Positions 23,111-35,040 of a DNA stretch of 64,000 nucleotides are shown one piece after another. Both the position numbers and the translations under genes were made by a program. The stretch is from positions 35,946,651 to 36,010,650 of the forward strand of contig CM042012.1 in NCBI GenBank assembly GCA_023525715.1. The letters run 5' to 3'. This DNA is from Cichorium intybus (lineage: Eukaryota > Streptophyta > Magnoliopsida > Asterales > Asteraceae). Within the stretch, counting starts at the first letter, position 1; each line of letters opens with the position of its first letter. The notes beneath the pieces were generated by a model. That model saw only the letters and a list, made by a program, of their open reading frames with translations. It did not search any database and was not told where the DNA came from.

Positions 23111-23201
23111 TTCCTAATTTGGATCTCAATTTTTTTGCCATCTCAAATATTTTTATTAATTCGTTTCTAACAGTTTTGATATATGTATGCAGATATTAGA
23201 A

Positions 23202-26200
23202 ATGAACAATACAAATAGGAATTGGATGTACGAAAGACTAGATGATGATGGATATATTTCTACTGTTTTCAAAAATGGGTTGAAAACTTTCATCGAATTT
23301 GCTTATAGTAAACAAAATTTTATGGATGGAAATAAAATCAAATGTCCTTGTTCAGAATGTCTAAACATACCATATCAAGATATTGAAGTTGTAAAGTTTC
23401 ACTTGGCTAAGTTTGGTTTTCTTCCAAACTACCGTTTGTGGGATAGACATGGAGAAATATCAATAGGTTCTACTTCATCAGGGATGGATGATTCAAACAT
23501 AAGTCTAAATGATCAACATGAACCCTCCTATAGGGAAATGGTTTTGGATGTTGCGGGTCCTGATTTCAGAACAAGAACTCTTAACGAGGAGCCAAATCCA
23601 GAAGATAAAAAATTCTTTGATATGTTAAATGTTGCTGATAGAGAGTTATGGTCCGGTTGTGAAAAAGTAACACAACTTTCAGCTGTGGCTCGGCTATTGA
23701 ATATCAAATCAGAATATCGCATCCCTGAACAATGTTTTAATTCAATTTGTCAATTGATGAAGGATGGGTTACCAAAAGATAATACCATGGTTGATAGTTT
23801 ATATGAGTCCAAAAAGTTAATACAAGCACTTGGTTTACCTGTGGAATTGATTGATTGTTGTATCTCTGGATGCATGTTATATTGGAGGGGCGACAAAGAT
23901 CTTGATCAATGCAAGTTTTGTGAAAAGCCGCGGTATAAAAAGTCAAGAAGATCTTCTAAGTGTGCACGTGTACCTTGGACCCGAATGCATTATCTTCCGT
24001 TAACTCCGAGGTTGAAGAGATTGTATGCTTCTCAAGCAACGGCCGCTTCTATGCGATGGCATGCAGAGAATCATGCCCATGGTGATGGAGTTATGTGTCA
24101 TCCGTCTGATTCTGATGCTTGGAAGCAATTTGATGTCGCCCATCCTTCATTCGCATCTGAAAAGCGTAATGTTAGACTGGGTCTATGCACAGATGGGTTT
24201 TAGCCCCATGGAATCTCAGGCGCACAACATTCAACTTGGCCCATTATAATTACACCTTATAATTTGCCACCTTCTATGTGTATGAAAGAGCCTTACATGT
24301 TTTTGACTGCAATTGTACCCGGTCCCAAAAATCCTAAGCATAGGTTAGATGTTTTTCTTGAACCTGTTATTGCAGAACTGAAACAATTATGGGAAGAAGG
24401 CGTCATAACTTATGATGTGTCTTTGAGACAAAATTTCCAAATGAGAGCCGCTTTAATGTGGACAATTAGTGATTTCCCAGCATTTGCCATGTTGTCGGGT
24501 TGGGGAACTGCAGGGAAGTTAGCATGTCCACACTGTGGAAAATATTCACAAGCCATTAGGCTTAAAAATGGTAACAAGATGTCTTGGTTTGATTGTCATA
24601 GAAGATTCCTCAAACCTGATCACCCATTCAGAACGAATAAGACCAAGTTCATCAAGAACCGTATAGAGAAAAACGGTCCTCCTCCAATTATGAATGGCAC
24701 AATTTTTTTAAGGGAAATTGAAGCTTATGGTTTCTTAAAAATGACTGAAGTGAATGTCGAGGTAGTAAATAAATCATGCAGTAACAAGCATAAATGTGGG
24801 TGGAAGAAAAAAAGCATATTCTGGGATTTTCCGTATTGGAAAACAAATCTTATTAGACATAATCTTGATGTTATGCACATTGAGAAAAATGTTTTTGAGA
24901 ATTTGTTTTACACCATAATGGATGTTAAGAAGAAGACAAAGGACAATGCTAATGCAAGAGCTGATTTGAGAATATTCTGTAAGAGAAAAGGGCTTGAAAA
25001 AATCAAGTTACAGGTCAATATCCAAGAGCACCTTATGCATTATGCAAGGAACAAAAGAAAATCATATGTAAATGGGTGGAAAGTTTGACTTTTCCAGATG
25101 GTTATGTTTCAAATCTAGGAAGGTGTGTAGATTTCAGCACAAATAGGCTATTTGGAATGAAGAGTCATGATTGTCATGTATTTATGCAAAGATTGTTGCC
25201 AATTGCATTCCGTGAGATGTTGCCAAAAAAGGTATGGGATGCAATTACTGAGTTAAGTCTTTTCTTTAAAAGCTTAACTGTAACAGTAATTACTATTGAA
25301 GACATGAAAAGGATTGAAGTTGAAATTCCAATAATTCTTTGTAAATTAGAGGAAATTTTTGTCCCTGGCTTTTTTGACTCAATGGAACATTTGCCGGTAC
25401 ATTTGCCATATGAAGCAAAGATAGCAGGTCCCGTGCAATATCGATGGATGTATCCATTTGAAAGGTAATATATGCACTTGATTTTTGTATTTCAAATTGT
25501 TAATTTTGTAAAACTTGGTTAACATATAAAGTAACTGTTGTATTGTAGATTGCTCCATCAGTTGAAAAAAGATGTTAAAAATAAAGCTAGAGCGGAAGGG
25601 TCCATTTGCAATGCATTCTTGGTTCGTGAAGCATCGATATTTTGCTCTTACTATTTCGAGCGTCATGTTTATACACGTAATCGAAAGGTACCTCGAAATG
25701 ATGATGGTGGATCTGAAGACGACGATGAAGAAAAGTTGACTATATTTGCACATCCTGGCCGCCCATATGGACAAATCAAGACGAGAAGGTTGACTGAAAT
25801 GGAATTTAACGCAGCACATTCTTACATATTGGTTAATGAAGAGAAAGTGCAACCTTACCCCAAGTATGATTCTAATAGATATTCAAAGTCATTTGTTTTA
25901 TAACTCCTGATGAGTTTAAACATATTTTAATCTTTATGTGTACAGGATGTATGAAGAGATATTGAAAGAGCTACATCCAGACATGAATGAACATGATCTT
26001 CAGGCAGAAGTGGATAAAAACTTTGCTTCATGGTTTGAAAATTATGTGAGTGTTCAGATTGTTGTTGTTGTTGTTATTATTATTATTATATTATTATTAT
26101 TATCATTATTATTGATTTTTTTTACAAATTTGTAATAATGTAGTTTTTTATTTTTCATATAGGCACGCCAAAATCAAATAAAGAACAAGTATATACATGA

Positions 26201-26954
26201 TCTTTCTAGAAGACCATTATGGACGGTGAAATTATATAATATATATTTTGTCAATGGTTACAAGTTTCATACGGAATCATATGGCTCTAACAAACTGACA
26301 ATGAATAGCGGAGTGTGTATAAGTAGCGACTCATGTGATTACTACGGCAAGTTGTTGGAAATATTAGAAGTGGAATATCCTGGTTTGCCAACTAAAAGCA
26401 CAGTATTGTTCAGATGTGATTGGTACGATCCTACACCTAATGTAGGAGTCAAGGTCCATAGCCAATATAAATTGGTTGACATAGATAAACGAAGAAAGTT
26501 CAAGAAGTTCGAGCCATTTGTTTTAGCTTTTCAAGCTACTCAAGTTTGTTACATGTCATACCCCAACATGAATCAAAACATGTCTAATTGGTTGGCTGTA
26601 TGTAAAGTTAAACCACGAGGATGGATTGATGTACAAAATAGTGATCATCAAAAAGACGTTGCTTTTCAAGAAGATGAAGTTGAAACAAATGACATCATTA
26701 GCACTACACAAGAACCATCCACAAGTTCACATGATGATCAAGTAGATGAAATTGAACCAAATGACATCATTAGCACTACACAAGAACCATCCACAAGTTC
26801 ACATGATGAAACACTCGAGTATGGCGATATCTCAACCAATGATTCTGATGATGAAAATAATGATGACAACGAGGATGAGTTAGAGTATAGTACATCAACA
26901 AATGAAGAAGATGACGATGGAGAAGACGATCATTCTAATTATAATAGTGATTAA
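23202..26954 (+). pseudogene. TNP2-like (TNPD) CACTA transposase, four exons, disrupted
   Basis: Model: exons 23202-25464, 25549-25863, 25946-26045 and 26163-26954, all with GT-AG introns whose phases agree. The start MNNTNRNWMYERL follows a likely acceptor (ATGCAG at 23191-23192). Domain order is as in plant TNP2: an N-terminal transposase-associated domain (WMYERL..., CPCSEC), the Transposase_21 core with LCTDGF and CPHCGK motifs, a DUF4218-like segment (FPDGYVSNLGRC, LKSHDCHV-type) and a DUF4216-like segment (VNGYKFHTESYG). The enzyme would cut CACTA ends in the nucleus. It is broken by TAG at 24201-24203 (codon 334, right after the TDGF motif) and by a frameshift near 25050-25060. The acidic C-terminal tail contains an internal duplication of about 23 residues (26684-26806). 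Confidence 0.88.
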
Positions 26955-27234
26955 CACATAGTTTTATTTTTGTGATTAGTTTTATTTCAACGGATGATGA
27001 ATAATTTTATTTCGATGGTTTTTTATTTATTTATTAAAATTTTGATTTATTGATCACTGGTTGGTTAAATATTGGTAGCAAAAAATAGTTAAATATCTTA
27101 AAAGTTTAAATTTCCAAAAGAATAACATTAGTAAAATCAAATATTTGTGAAAATTGCATATTTATTGTAGTTTTCAATTTGGAAAGGATAACAATTATTT
27201 AGTATTTTATAATTTCAAATATAAGGTCAAAAAA
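26955..27234. other. 3' flank of the TNP2-like gene
   Basis: AT-rich, no gene seen. The left breakpoint of the truncated copia lies somewhere near 27190-27240. Confidence 0.5.
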
Positions 27235-30200
27235 GACTAGAACCGAATCATTTTTTAAATTGGGCTCAATCACAATCCAACTTACAAGGCTATAATTCAG
27301 GAGCTGATAATCAAAATTTTTCAGCAAATGTTGCTCTTTCCACGGGATTTTCTTTGGCTGATGCTTGTCAAACTGTTGAGTCTTGGATTCCTGATTCAGG
27401 TGCTACAGCTCATATGACTCCAAATCCACGTCTTATAAATGGTGCTAAACCTTATACCGGTACCGGCCATGTTATCGTTGGAAATGGTACATCTCTACCT
27501 ATTACTCACATTGGCTATTTTATGTTACGCCTTCCAAAATGCACTTTAAAGATGTCGAGGGTATTTTTAGTACCAAAATTGACTAAAAGTCTTTTGTCAA
27601 TTGCTGAACTTGTTAAAGATAATCCGTGTGTTGTTGAGTTCTCATTTCTTGGTTTTTTTTTTATCAAGAATTGGACAGGGCAAATACTCCACCACATTCC
27701 GCATAGTACCTGCAATTTGTATACCTTTGTTGCTGATGGTGCTTCTGATTCTTCGAGTGGGCTTTGGCATTCGAGACTTGGACATCCGGCTTCATATGTC
27801 TCGTCAAAACTTTCATTTTTGAATAAAAATAGTTTCATAAAGCCTTGTAATACTTGTAATGTTGCAAAGCAAACTCGTTTGTCCTTTTCTCAAAGTCAAA
27901 ATTGTAGTAAACAACCCTTGGAGATTATACATTCCGATATTTGGGGACCCGCTCCAGTTACGTCTCATTCGGGTTACCGTTATTTTATCAATTTTATTGA
28001 CGAATATAGCCGTTTTACTTGGATATATCCCTTGTCGCATAAGTCAAATGCTCTAGCTTCATTTAAACATTTCAAAACACATGCTGAAAATTTACTTTCT
28101 TCAAAGATAAAATTTTTTCAGTGTGATGGTGCTCGAGAATTAATTCAAGGTCCCATGTCTCAATTCTTGTCTGAATGTGGTATTACTTATCACATTTCTT
28201 GTCCTTATACTCCACAGCAAAACGGTCTTGCTGAACGTAAAAATCGCCATTTGTCTGAAGTTGCTAGAGCTCTTATGTTTCATGCTAACGTGTCAAAATT
28301 TTTTTGGTTTGATGCCTATGCTACAGCCGCTTTTCTAATTAATCGTCTCCCATCACAAACTCTTTCTCATTATTCTCCATATGAGTTGTTATTTCACAAA
28401 CAACCCAATTATACCCTTTTTCGAACTTTTGGTTGTTTGTGTTACCCGTTTCTTGGTGACATAAGACCTGATAAACTTTCTCCCAAATCTACCCCTTGTA
28501 TTTTCATAGGCTATGCACCTAATTACAAGGGTTATCTTTGTTATGATCCTCAAAAACAAAAAGTGTATACGTCTCGTCATGTTACATTCTATGAAGATAT
28601 TTTTACCATACCCGTTTCTACTTCACACGTTTTGCAGTCCACTGTCTCTCCTGTAATTATTCCGTTAATTCGGATATTGTAGCTTCACCTAATCCGGTTG
28701 TTATAGCTCCACCGGAGATTGTTCAACCGGTCCATGTTAATTCTACCCACCATATGACCACACGAACTCGAGATAATACTCGCCGGTCCACAACTCGACA
28801 CAATGATTTTGTTTATCAAACTCAATTGTGTCCCAATGTTGAACCAGTCACTTTTAATCAAGCCCAAAAATGGTCTCAATGGTGGGATGCTATGCAGCTT
28901 GAAATAAATGCTCTCAAAACTAATCACACGTGGGTTTTAGTACCCCGCCCTTCTATGACAAACATAGTGGGATGCAAATGGGTCTACAAAATTAAGCATA
29001 ATTCCGACGGGTCTGTTAGTCGTTATAAGGCTCGTCTTGTCGCTAAAGGCTTCTCTCAAACCGAAGGTGTGGACTATACCGAAACCTTTAGTCCCGTTGT
29101 TAAACCCGCTACAATTCGTTTAGTTCTTTCGGTTGCCTTTTCACGTGGATGGGATATTCGTCAAGTTGATGTTAACAATGCTTTCCTAAACGGTGATCTT
29201 GCTGAAACCGTTTACATGGATCAACCCGTTGGCTTTGTTGATCAAACATTTCCGAATCATGAATGTTTGCTTAAAAAGTCGTTATACGGACTTAAGCAAG
29301 CACCTCGGGCTTGGTTTGCAAAACTGTCTGTGGCGTTATTATCTTTTGGGTTTACACAATGTGTCTCCGATACTTCTCTTTTTGTTCAAAGTAAATCTAC
29401 AACGCTCATCTATGTGTTGGTTTACGTTGATGATATCATTGTCACTGGAAATAATTCTGGTGCCATTATTGACTTAATAAAGTCACTTAATGCTAAATTT
29501 GCTCTTAAAGATTTAGGCCGGTTGAATTATTTTCTTGGCGTACAAGCAACTTTTACTCGTGATAAGTTGCACCTTTCACAACATAAATATCTTATTGATC
29601 TTCTTCATAAGACTGGAATGACAACTTGCAAGCCTCTTGATTCTCCTGTTGTTTCTGGTCAACAATTGTCAAGATACTCTGGTATTCCATTACAAGATGG
29701 CTTTACATACAGAAGCACAGTAGGTGCATTACAATATTTGGTCATTACACGACCTGAGATTGCTTATGCACTTAATAATGTTTCTCAATTTATGCAAAAG
29801 CCTACCGATAAACATTGGATGGCAGTAAAACGGATCTTAAGGTATCTTCGTGGAACTCTTACTCATGGTCTTGTTCTTAGCAAGTCCATCTCATGCTCTA
29901 TTCATGCTTATTCCGATGCGGACTGGGCCGGTTGTCCCGATGATCGGCGTTCAACAAGTGGGTACTGCATCGTTTTTGGGTCAAATTTAGTTAGCTGGAG
30001 TTCCAAGAAGCAACATACCGTTGCTCGGTCTAGTACCGAAGCGGAATATCGAGCCCTTGCACATACTGCAGCTGAAATTAAATGGCTTATGTCCTTAGTT
30101 GGTGAACTTAAAATTCAACAATCTAGTTCTCCTACGCTTTGGTGTGATAACATTGGTGCAACTTATTTGGCTGCAAATCCGGTTTTCCATCAACGTTCTA

Positions 30201-30385
30201 AACATATAGAAATCGATGTACATTTTGTTCGAGACATGGTTTTATCCAAAGTGCTACTTGTTCAATATGTTCATACAACTTCACAAATTGCAGACATTCT
30301 TACTAAAGGTCTAACTGCTTCAAGATTTCAGTTTTTATGTAACAAGCTTCACGTTATTGCTAACGTTTCGCTTGAGGGGGGATGA
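27235..30385 (+). pseudogene. Copia pol polyprotein, truncated and frameshifted
   Basis: The frame enters near 27235 with NWAQSQSNLQ, the spacer before protease, and the protease motif WIPDSGATAHM follows at about 27386. GAG_pre-integrase (LWHSRLGHPA) and integrase follow: catalytic Asp in HSDIWGP, the second in FFQCDGARE, then PYTPQQNGLAERKNRHL. A frameshift lies between integrase and RT, around 28640-28670: the first frame ends at 28682 and the second is open from about 28682 to 30385. RT keeps YVDDI near 29427 and RNase H keeps YSDADWAGC and STEAEYRA, with ADILTKGL near the end. In the integrase motif the usual ARE/REF-type context reads GARELI. Apart from the missing gag and the one shift, the coding region is well preserved. 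Confidence 0.88.
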
Positions 30386-30571
30386 TAATGTAGTGTTAGT
30401 AGTTAGAGTCGGTTATGAAAATCAGTTAGAGTTAGTTAATAATCAGTTACATATAAGGTTAGAGTGTCTGTGTATAAATAGAGAGGTCTGTACTTCTTTT
30501 CTATTCAATACAATGAGATCACAGTTACTGATATGATTTTCTCTCTTCTCTCTCTATACTACACGTCTTCA
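30383..30571 (+). repeat. Copia 3' LTR
   Basis: It starts TGATAATGTAGTG immediately after the purine tract, contains a TATA box (TGTATAAATAG near 30471) and ends at about CGTCTTCA. At roughly 189 bp it is short. The end is inferred because no partner LTR is present. Confidence 0.65.
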
Positions 30572-32559
30572 GAAAAAGATATAAATATCATTTAATCTAC
30601 TATGCTTCTCCCCCACTATGGGCCTAGGATTAGCATGATTCTTATTTGTCATGATTATACATCAAATCAATAAATATAAATTAATTAATAAATCAAATAA
30701 TATTTAGTCTTATTTATCAAGAAGCAAACGTGTTTTTTTATGTTTTTCTAAAAGTGACATATGAGTATTTATCTAACATAAATTTGCTTTTAATTTATAT
30801 ATTTTACTCTAATCAAATAATATATTTACTTATATTTAAAAAATGGAAAATCGTAAAACTGATAAAACCTGACTACAAATCTTTAGTCGTAAAAAAAACG
30901 AGGATAAAAAATATAAGCGTAACATAAATAATTTTGGCTGTTTATTTTTTACGTCGAACCAATTTCATACAATTTTCGAAAATCTCTATCTAAATATATA
31001 AAAATTCTTTGACACCATCGTTCAGCTTGAGTTGTAATATAACTTTTATTTTCATTTACGTTTTATATTTATTAATAAGTTAAATAAATAGTTTTAAATA
31101 ATAATAGAATATATATTATATTAAATATAAAAAACAAACAAATAATAAGAGGAGAGAAACGAATAATAAGAAGATGGAGATATTTTGCCTTTTATCAATT
31201 ATCCTGTCCCATCATTCCATTCATATATCAGGCGCCACTTTATTATATAAAATTAATTAATAGGTTAGACCTCATAAAGGGGGAGATTAATAGACCCTGC
31301 CTTTTTTTCGGGTCAAATTAGATCACATGGAAAACACCATCAATCAATAAATGGAAAACACATATGGTCCCGCCAATATAGTGATATTAAACGTATTATG
31401 AGACTTCAATTTCAAATATAAAAACTGTTATAGATAATGATAACCAGTTTAATTCCCTCTACGACTCTACCCATTCCCGGCAAAACAAATCTCCCGATAT
31501 TCACTCTCTTGAAAACCAAATCCTATTTAATTTAACCCTAACTTGCCTATGTAGATGAAATTTTTTTGTGCTGCTGTTCTTCCCTCGTCTTTTTCTAGAG
31601 ATCTATCGGTGCTTCCTCTGGTTCGGCCTGCTTCACACATCTTCCAGGTCGGTCTGTCTCTTTGTCTTCTCCTTAGTGTATGTTTTGTTTTATCTCTAGT
31701 ATTTGATCAGTAAACCATCTGAAGTGCTAACAAGACTGTCAAAATCAGTTTGTGCTAACAAGATAAAACATAGAAATCCTAATCCTAAAATGCGTATAGA
31801 AAACGAATATCAAAATCCATAAACGAGACTGTCAACATGCCTGGTGAATAAGATGACCACCTGGTAAAACCACTTTTTTGTCTTCACTCTAGGTCAATTT
31901 TTAGGAGATGCCCATGTGTCACTCTGTGTGAATTCTGATGATACTTCTATCACTCTTAGTATTGTTTTGACATGGTCAACTTCTTTGTTTTCCACAAATA
32001 AGCTTTACCCTGTATTAAACCTAGCCGAACATATTTATTTCCAATGAGCAATCAAATTGTGCTTCTTTACTAATTATCAAGGAGATGAATCGATGGGGTT
32101 GGGAACAATGGGTGTGGGTGGGTCTTAACTCAAAGAAATTTCTGTATTTTGTAATAACAAATAACATTCGTGTGTAGTTATAGATAAACTCACATACATA
32201 CACAACCTTATTTCATTTTTTAATCTTTAGTTTTGGTCACTGAACTAATATTTTTTTAACTTTGTTGCTGGTTCTTGAAATAATATTTTAAATTTTAATC
32301 TTTATTTTGGTCCTTGATTTTTTTGAACAAATTTTATTTATAATGTTTGGTTCACTTCTTATTGTTACTGTTTTAAGAGAAAATGTAAAGTTTTATTTTA
32401 TACAATACTTTATACATACACTTTATTCATTATATTGGAGTGTGTGACGATTTTCTTTTGTTATGTATAAAAACGATACAACTGAAAACGAACAACTATT
32501 TTAGCTTATACATTGTACGATAACAAATGTATTTCTATTTTGATTATAATACAGGAAAG
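30572..32559 (+). other. AT-rich region upstream of the TNPA-like gene
   Basis: No ORF is supported. A CT-rich stretch around 31565-31680 could be the leader of the TNPA-like transcript, and an acceptor (ATAATACAG) ends at 32554, just before the start codon. Confidence 0.45.
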
Positions 32560-34231
32560 ATGTCGTCGTTTCCATTAACAGGAGCTTCAACAGGGCCACG
32601 TAAACATATACACCGACTGTTACAAAGACGTACTAATGAAGCATCTACACCTGCGTTGTCATCTACATCCCCACTGTTTGGTGCTGTATCAGGCTCATCA
32701 TCCACTCTTTCAACCACACCAGCCCCATCATCCACCCCTTCCCCCACACCAGTCCCATCGTCTGTCCCTTCCCCCACACCAGCCCCATCGTCTGCCCCTT
32801 ACCCCACACCAGCCCCATCATCTGCCCCTTCCCCCACACCAGTCCCATCGTCTACTCCTTCCACCACACCAGCCCCATCGCCTGCTCCTTCCCCTACACC
32901 AACCCCATCACCTGCCCCTTCCCCCACACTAGCCCCATCGTCTTCTCCTTCCCCTACCACAGCACAATCCACACCGATTGTTACTGAAGAACAAGACACA
33001 CGCTTAGATGGACGTTTACATATTCAAGTTCAGGCAAAGGAGTAAGTTAAATACCGATTCGTTTTCATAATACACTGTTATTTTTTGTTATGTTGAGCAT
33101 TACAATCATAATACACTGTTATTTTTTGTTATGTAGGTTAGTACCTTCAGGAAAATGTGCATATATAATTAAAAAATCATTCCTAAATAGAGTGGACCCA
33201 AATGGGTATAAGTGGGCGACTATAAGCAAAGAGATAAAACAATTTTATTGGGAAGAGTTTCAGGTACATATACTATTATTAAGCTTTTATGTAACTATTA
33301 GGCATATTTTGCTATCAAATAACTCAACTGTTATGTATTGTAGAAAAAATGTCATTGGGATGTTGCAGATGCTGGGTCCGTCAAGACTGCTTGGGAACAT
33401 AAGGCAAAACAGAGTTATCGACAATATATTTATAACATGAGCTCACCTGAAAGAAATTCAACCCTTGAAAAGCCAGTTCACATAGAACAAGCAGTGTGGA
33501 CTGCTTGGAATGCAATATGGAATGCAGAGGAGTTCAAAAAAAAGTCTGAGCAAAATAAAAAAAATAGGCGTAAAGGTGCAGAAGGTGGAAAGGCTCCACC
33601 TACCCATAATGGTGGATCGGCTTCTCATAAACAAATTTCTATTGATATGGTAATTGTTTTTATTGATTAATATCATATTTTCAATACATATTGTGGTGAT
33701 ATTTGACATATTTTTGTTATTAATTTAGGAGGAATATACGGGACAAGCTCCATCTTGCTTTGATATATTTATGTTTACTCATACTAAGGATCATGATGGG
33801 AAGACGTTAATGGATGAGAGATCTAAAAAAGTTCATGTAAGTTTATTTTGAAGTTATATAATAATAGTAAGTTAAAGATCTTTTATAAATTATATATTAA
33901 TGCAATGATGACATTCTAGGATTATTATGTGTCACGACGTGCGGATTTGGAAGAAATAGGAGAGGAAGTTGATGACAACGATCTGTTTTATAGAGCTGTG
34001 GGAGGACATGATCGTAAAAGAAGAATTTATGGGCTTGGCTCATATGGTAGGTCGATTTTTCTTGCAAACTCTTCTAAAGAGTGTACTCCACCTGATATAA
34101 ATTCACATTCTGAACAACATCAAGTCAAGTCCAAGATCCAAAAAATGGAGGATACTATACAACAACAACAAATGGAGTTGAATGAAATGAGAAGCACGAT
34201 AAACGATATGAGAAGCTTGATTGAAAAATGA
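32560..34231 (+). CDS. TNPA-like CACTA accessory transposase, five exons
   Basis: Model: join(32560..33041, 33137..33263, 33344..33649, 33729..33836, 33920..34231). All four introns are GT-AG, phases agree, and the spliced length is exactly 1335 bp, giving 444 residues. Residues about 50-140 are a Pro/Ser/Thr-rich repeat made of 10-residue units. From about 160 the protein resembles the plant Transposase_24 (Ptta/En/Spm) family: LVPSGKCAYIIKKSF, WATISKEIKQFYWEEF, CHWDVADAGSVKTAWEHKA, then an FMFTHTKDHDGKTLMDERS block. The C-terminus is Gln-rich and probably coiled coil (QQQQMELNEMRS). The protein would bind the subterminal repeats and help the TNP2-like enzyme. No stop or frameshift is present, unlike its partner gene. 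Confidence 0.87.
32700..32965 (+). repeat. 30-bp coding minisatellite in TNPA exon 1
   Basis: About eight to nine imperfect units of TCCCCCACACCAGCCCCATC plus ten variable bases encode PSPTPAPSSA-type decapeptides. Copies differ at single bases and the frame is kept. Confidence 0.85.
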
Positions 34232-34539
34232 TACATTTTTTATTGTTATTTTACTATTTGTAGCTACGTATGCTATTTGATTTGTTTGATTGATGTTTTG
34301 AAAAATTAAGAACTTATATAATTTATTTTATTTTCTATTGCATTTTCGTAATGTTGATATTTTTAGAAAATGGTTTTGGAAAAGTTTATGTTGTATTGGT
34401 TTGCATTTTGTTATGAAATTTATCTCATCGTCATGTTTTTGTTACAAAAATATCCCATTATTAATTTGCTATGAATTTATTTCGTCATATTTTTTGTTAC
34501 GGAATATTAGCTATGAAATTAGTATATTCATACGCCACT
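34232..34539. other. 3' flank of the TNPA-like gene
   Basis: T-rich sequence leading into the right subterminal repeats; no gene seen. Confidence 0.5.
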
Positions 34540-35040
34540 ACAAAATATTTGTTATGGAAATAGTTTGTGACAAATTTACTATGGATACTTGTTACGGAGT
34601 TAGTCAGTAGCGATTCTGCTACAAAATATTTGTTACGGAATTAGTCCGTGGGGAAATGGCTACGGAAAATTGTCACGGAATCAGGATGTAGCGAAATTAC
34701 TATGGAATATTAGAGACGGAATTAGGGCGTTGCAATTTGCTATGGAAAATTTGTTACGGAATTAGACCGTAGCGAATTTGCTACAGAACATTTGTTACAG
34801 AATTAGTCCGTAGTGACATTTCTACAAAAACTGCTACAGAATGTCTCCGTCGCCAATGTGTTACGGAATAATTCTGTAGCAAATCCCGTAGCAAAAATGC
34901 TACGGATTCCGTAACGACCCTTTAGCTACGAGGATTTTCTCCACTGATCGGTTCCGTAGCAAAATCCGTAGCCATTCGTGTTTAGCTACGGAATATCATG
35001 TTTTTGCTACGGAATTTTTCCGTAGCTATTTGACATTTTT
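34540..35040. repeat. CACTA 3' subterminal repeat zone
   Basis: Many TTACGGAATTAG, CCGTAGC and GCTACGGAAT words occur in both orientations, matching the 5' zone. The zone ends in the terminal inverted repeat at 35037-35049. Confidence 0.87.

Larger units (their letters stand above)
27235..30571 (+). mobile_element. 5'-truncated Ty1/copia retrotransposon
   Basis: The element has the end of gag, then protease, integrase, RT and RNase H in copia order, a purine tract (GAGGGGGGA) and a short 3' LTR. There is no 5' LTR, primer binding site or gag domain upstream. The short LTR suggests an Ale/Ivana-like lineage. It lies between the two CACTA transposase genes in the same orientation. Confidence 0.85.

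Noticed and set aside
24025..24249. Alternative-frame ORF inside the TNP2-like gene
   Set aside because: Shadow of the transposase frame with no family similarity.
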